In this document: piece after piece, positions 62,817 through 64,000 of the stretch
Numbering within the stretch: position 1 is the first letter of the stretch
Layout of the letters: the number at the start of each line of letters is the position of its first letter
NCBI RefSeq assembly: GCF_004014715.1
Contig: NZ_CP034835.1
Location: 2,976,001 to 3,040,000, forward strand
Length of the DNA: 64,000 nucleotides
Direction of reading: 5' to 3'
From: Pseudoalteromonas sp. R3
GTDB lineage: Bacteria > Pseudomonadota > Gammaproteobacteria > Enterobacterales > Alteromonadaceae
Made by a program: the position numbers and the translations under genes
Notes under the pieces: model-generated
Told to the model about the DNA's origin: nothing
The model's database searches: none
The model's input: the letters and a program-made list of their open reading frames with translations, nothing else

Positions 62817-64000
62817 TTAATTAAATTCTAGTTCTATTTCCTGCGCCGCCATCTTGGATAACCGTCTGAGGAGATCATCACTGGGCGTCACACACCATTG
62901 CATACCTAATGTCACTTCCGCTATCGCGTCCGGGCGCTGATATTGGATTTTTACCGGACACGTACCGAATTTATACGGTTCCAGTACTTTTTTCAGATTA
63001 TCGATGAAATTCGCGTCAATTTGCACCATATTCAATGTCATTTTTATCGCACTGATCCGCTTTTCACGGGCCTGAGCTATGGTGCAGACTTCTCTGGCGG
63101 TCATTGTAATGCCGCCGGAGAAGTTATCAAAGCTGACCTGTCCGGATATTACCAAGATTTGGTTCATTTGCAGCATATCTTGGTACATTTCAAACTGTTC
63201 AGGGAATAAGCGTACATCAATTCGTGCGCTCTTGTCATCTAAAGTTATCAGACCCCAGCGTTTGCCCTTTTTATTGATCAGCACCCTCGCATTGATAACC
63301 AAACCAGCAGCCGTCGATTGCACATCGCGATTCGTCGGCTGTAATTCTACTAGACGACCCGAGGTGTAATTTTTTAACTCTTTTCTGTACTGATTTATGG
63401 GGTGACCGGTCAGATACAAGCCTAACGTGTCTTTTTCGCCCTGCAACCACTCGTCATCCGATAGTGGAAGGGCTTTAACAAATGCCTGCTCAACGTCGTC
63501 TGGCTCCACAGCCAGCAAGCCAAACAAATCGCTTTGTCCCAATGACTCTGCCTTGTGGTGCTGCTCGGCAGACTTCATGGCGTCTTTCAGGCTGGCCAAT
63601 AAGGTAGCACGCCCTGGCTGGGTTTTCTCGGGGCCCAGCAGGTCTAGTGCACCCGCGTAGATCAGTTTTTCAATCACCCGGCGGTTGAGGCGTTTCAGGT
63701 CAACCCGGGCACAAAAATCGAATAAATCCTTGAACGGGCCGCCCTGCTCACGAGCCTCAAGGATAGCTTCAACCGGGCCTTCACCCACGCCTTTGATGGC
63801 ACCGATACCATAGACGATTTCGCCCTGGCGGTTTACCGCAAACTTGTACACGCCAGCGTTAACATCCGGTGGCAGCAGCGTCAACTTCATGTTTTCGCAT
63901 TCATCTACCAGGGTAACGATTTTATCGGTGTTATCCATATCCGCCGACATTACTGCTGCCATAAACTCGGCCGGATAATGGGTTTTCATCCACAGTGTCT
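62817..64000 (-). CDS. dnaE: DNA polymerase III subunit alpha, C-terminal part (cut by the window edge)
   Basis: About 394 codons are in the window; translation runs in from the edge as TLWMKTHYPAEFMAAVMSADM. Includes the end of the polymerase finger region (DVNAGVYKFAVN, GIGAIKGVG), tandem helix-hairpin-helix (LFDFCARVDLKRLNRRVIEKL), an OB fold (about 60-100 residues around AAGLVINARVLINKKGKRWG) and the tau-binding tail. The replicative polymerase. Followed by accA. Confidence 0.96.
   Translation of the reverse strand, partial: TLWMKTHYPAEFMAAVMSADMDNTDKIVTLVDECENMKLTLLPPDVNAGVYKFAVNRQGEIVYGIGAIKGVGEGPVEAILEAREQGGPFKDLFDFCARVDLKRLNRRVIEKLIYAGALDLLGPEKTQPGRATLLASLKDAMKSAEQHHKAESLGQSDLFGLLAVEPDDVEQAFVKALPLSDDEWLQGEKDTLGLYLTGHPINQYRKELKNYTSGRLVELQPTNRDVQSTAAGLVINARVLINKKGKRWGLITLDDKSARIDVRLFPEQFEMYQDMLQMNQILVISGQVSFDNFSGGITMTAREVCTIAQAREKRISAIKMTLNMVQIDANFIDNLKKVLEPYKFGTCPVKIQYQRPDAIAEVTLGMQWCVTPSDDLLRRLSKMAAQEIELEFN

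Overview
The window looks like a chromosome segment of a marine gammaproteobacterium of the order Alteromonadales, most likely Pseudoalteromonas or a close relative. This rests on the order dnaE-accA-tilS at the right end, a typical gammaproteobacterial 4.5S RNA gene, moderate base composition, and many exported proteins of families common in these bacteria (DUF1800/DUF1501, choice-of-anchor A, DM13, PKD-type lipoproteins). No database search was run; names come from motifs and remembered family features.

Left part (0-13 kb): an efflux operon (HlyD-type adaptor, ABC ATPase, FtsX/MacB-type permease) sits behind a good sigma-54 promoter match and is followed by an NtrC-type regulator and its histidine kinase. 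The operon may therefore be switched on by its own sigma-54 activator. Next come a lipocalin, YjdM, a divergent LysR/VOC pair and an OmpR-type two-component system. A 14-base sequence upstream of that system reappears inverted upstream of the following DUF1800-DUF1501 operon (13-16.2 kb), suggesting a common regulator.

Middle part (16-40.9 kb): a GDPD-type lipoprotein, a frameshifted propeller-like gene, small membrane and envelope proteins, TetR and Lrp regulators, a zinc alcohol dehydrogenase, an EEP-family hydrolase, a MATE exporter, a lipoprotein of about 2255 residues (Ig/PKD-like repeats, beta-rich repeats, leucine-rich C-terminus), an acyltransferase, a choice-of-anchor A protein, and AraC/VOC/MAPEG genes.

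Accessory region (about 40.9-50.3 kb): about fifteen short genes, all on the minus strand, mostly exported or membrane proteins of unknown function. Several are separated by imperfect palindromes that begin like TAACAAG and end like GGCGTTA, and gene stop codons fall inside the first core. This is the architecture of integron cassettes with attC sites. No integrase gene is visible, so it is best described as a cassette array without integrase (CALIN) or the distal part of a chromosomal integron. Deletion derivatives of an IS10/IS4-like element lie inside several attC sites, and four cassette genes each carry an apparent one-base loss in a homopolymer.

Right part (50.8-64 kb): a sphingomyelinase-like exoenzyme, an unknown secreted protein with a possible Fur box, the 4.5S RNA gene, a DUF3014 protein, a patatin-like phospholipase, a CPA2 antiporter, a diguanylate cyclase, then tilS, accA and the 3' end of dnaE. 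Two copies of a 165-180 bp element with ATACCAATTT ends, in opposite orientation, and a family of dispersed palindromic repeats mark the intergenic regions.
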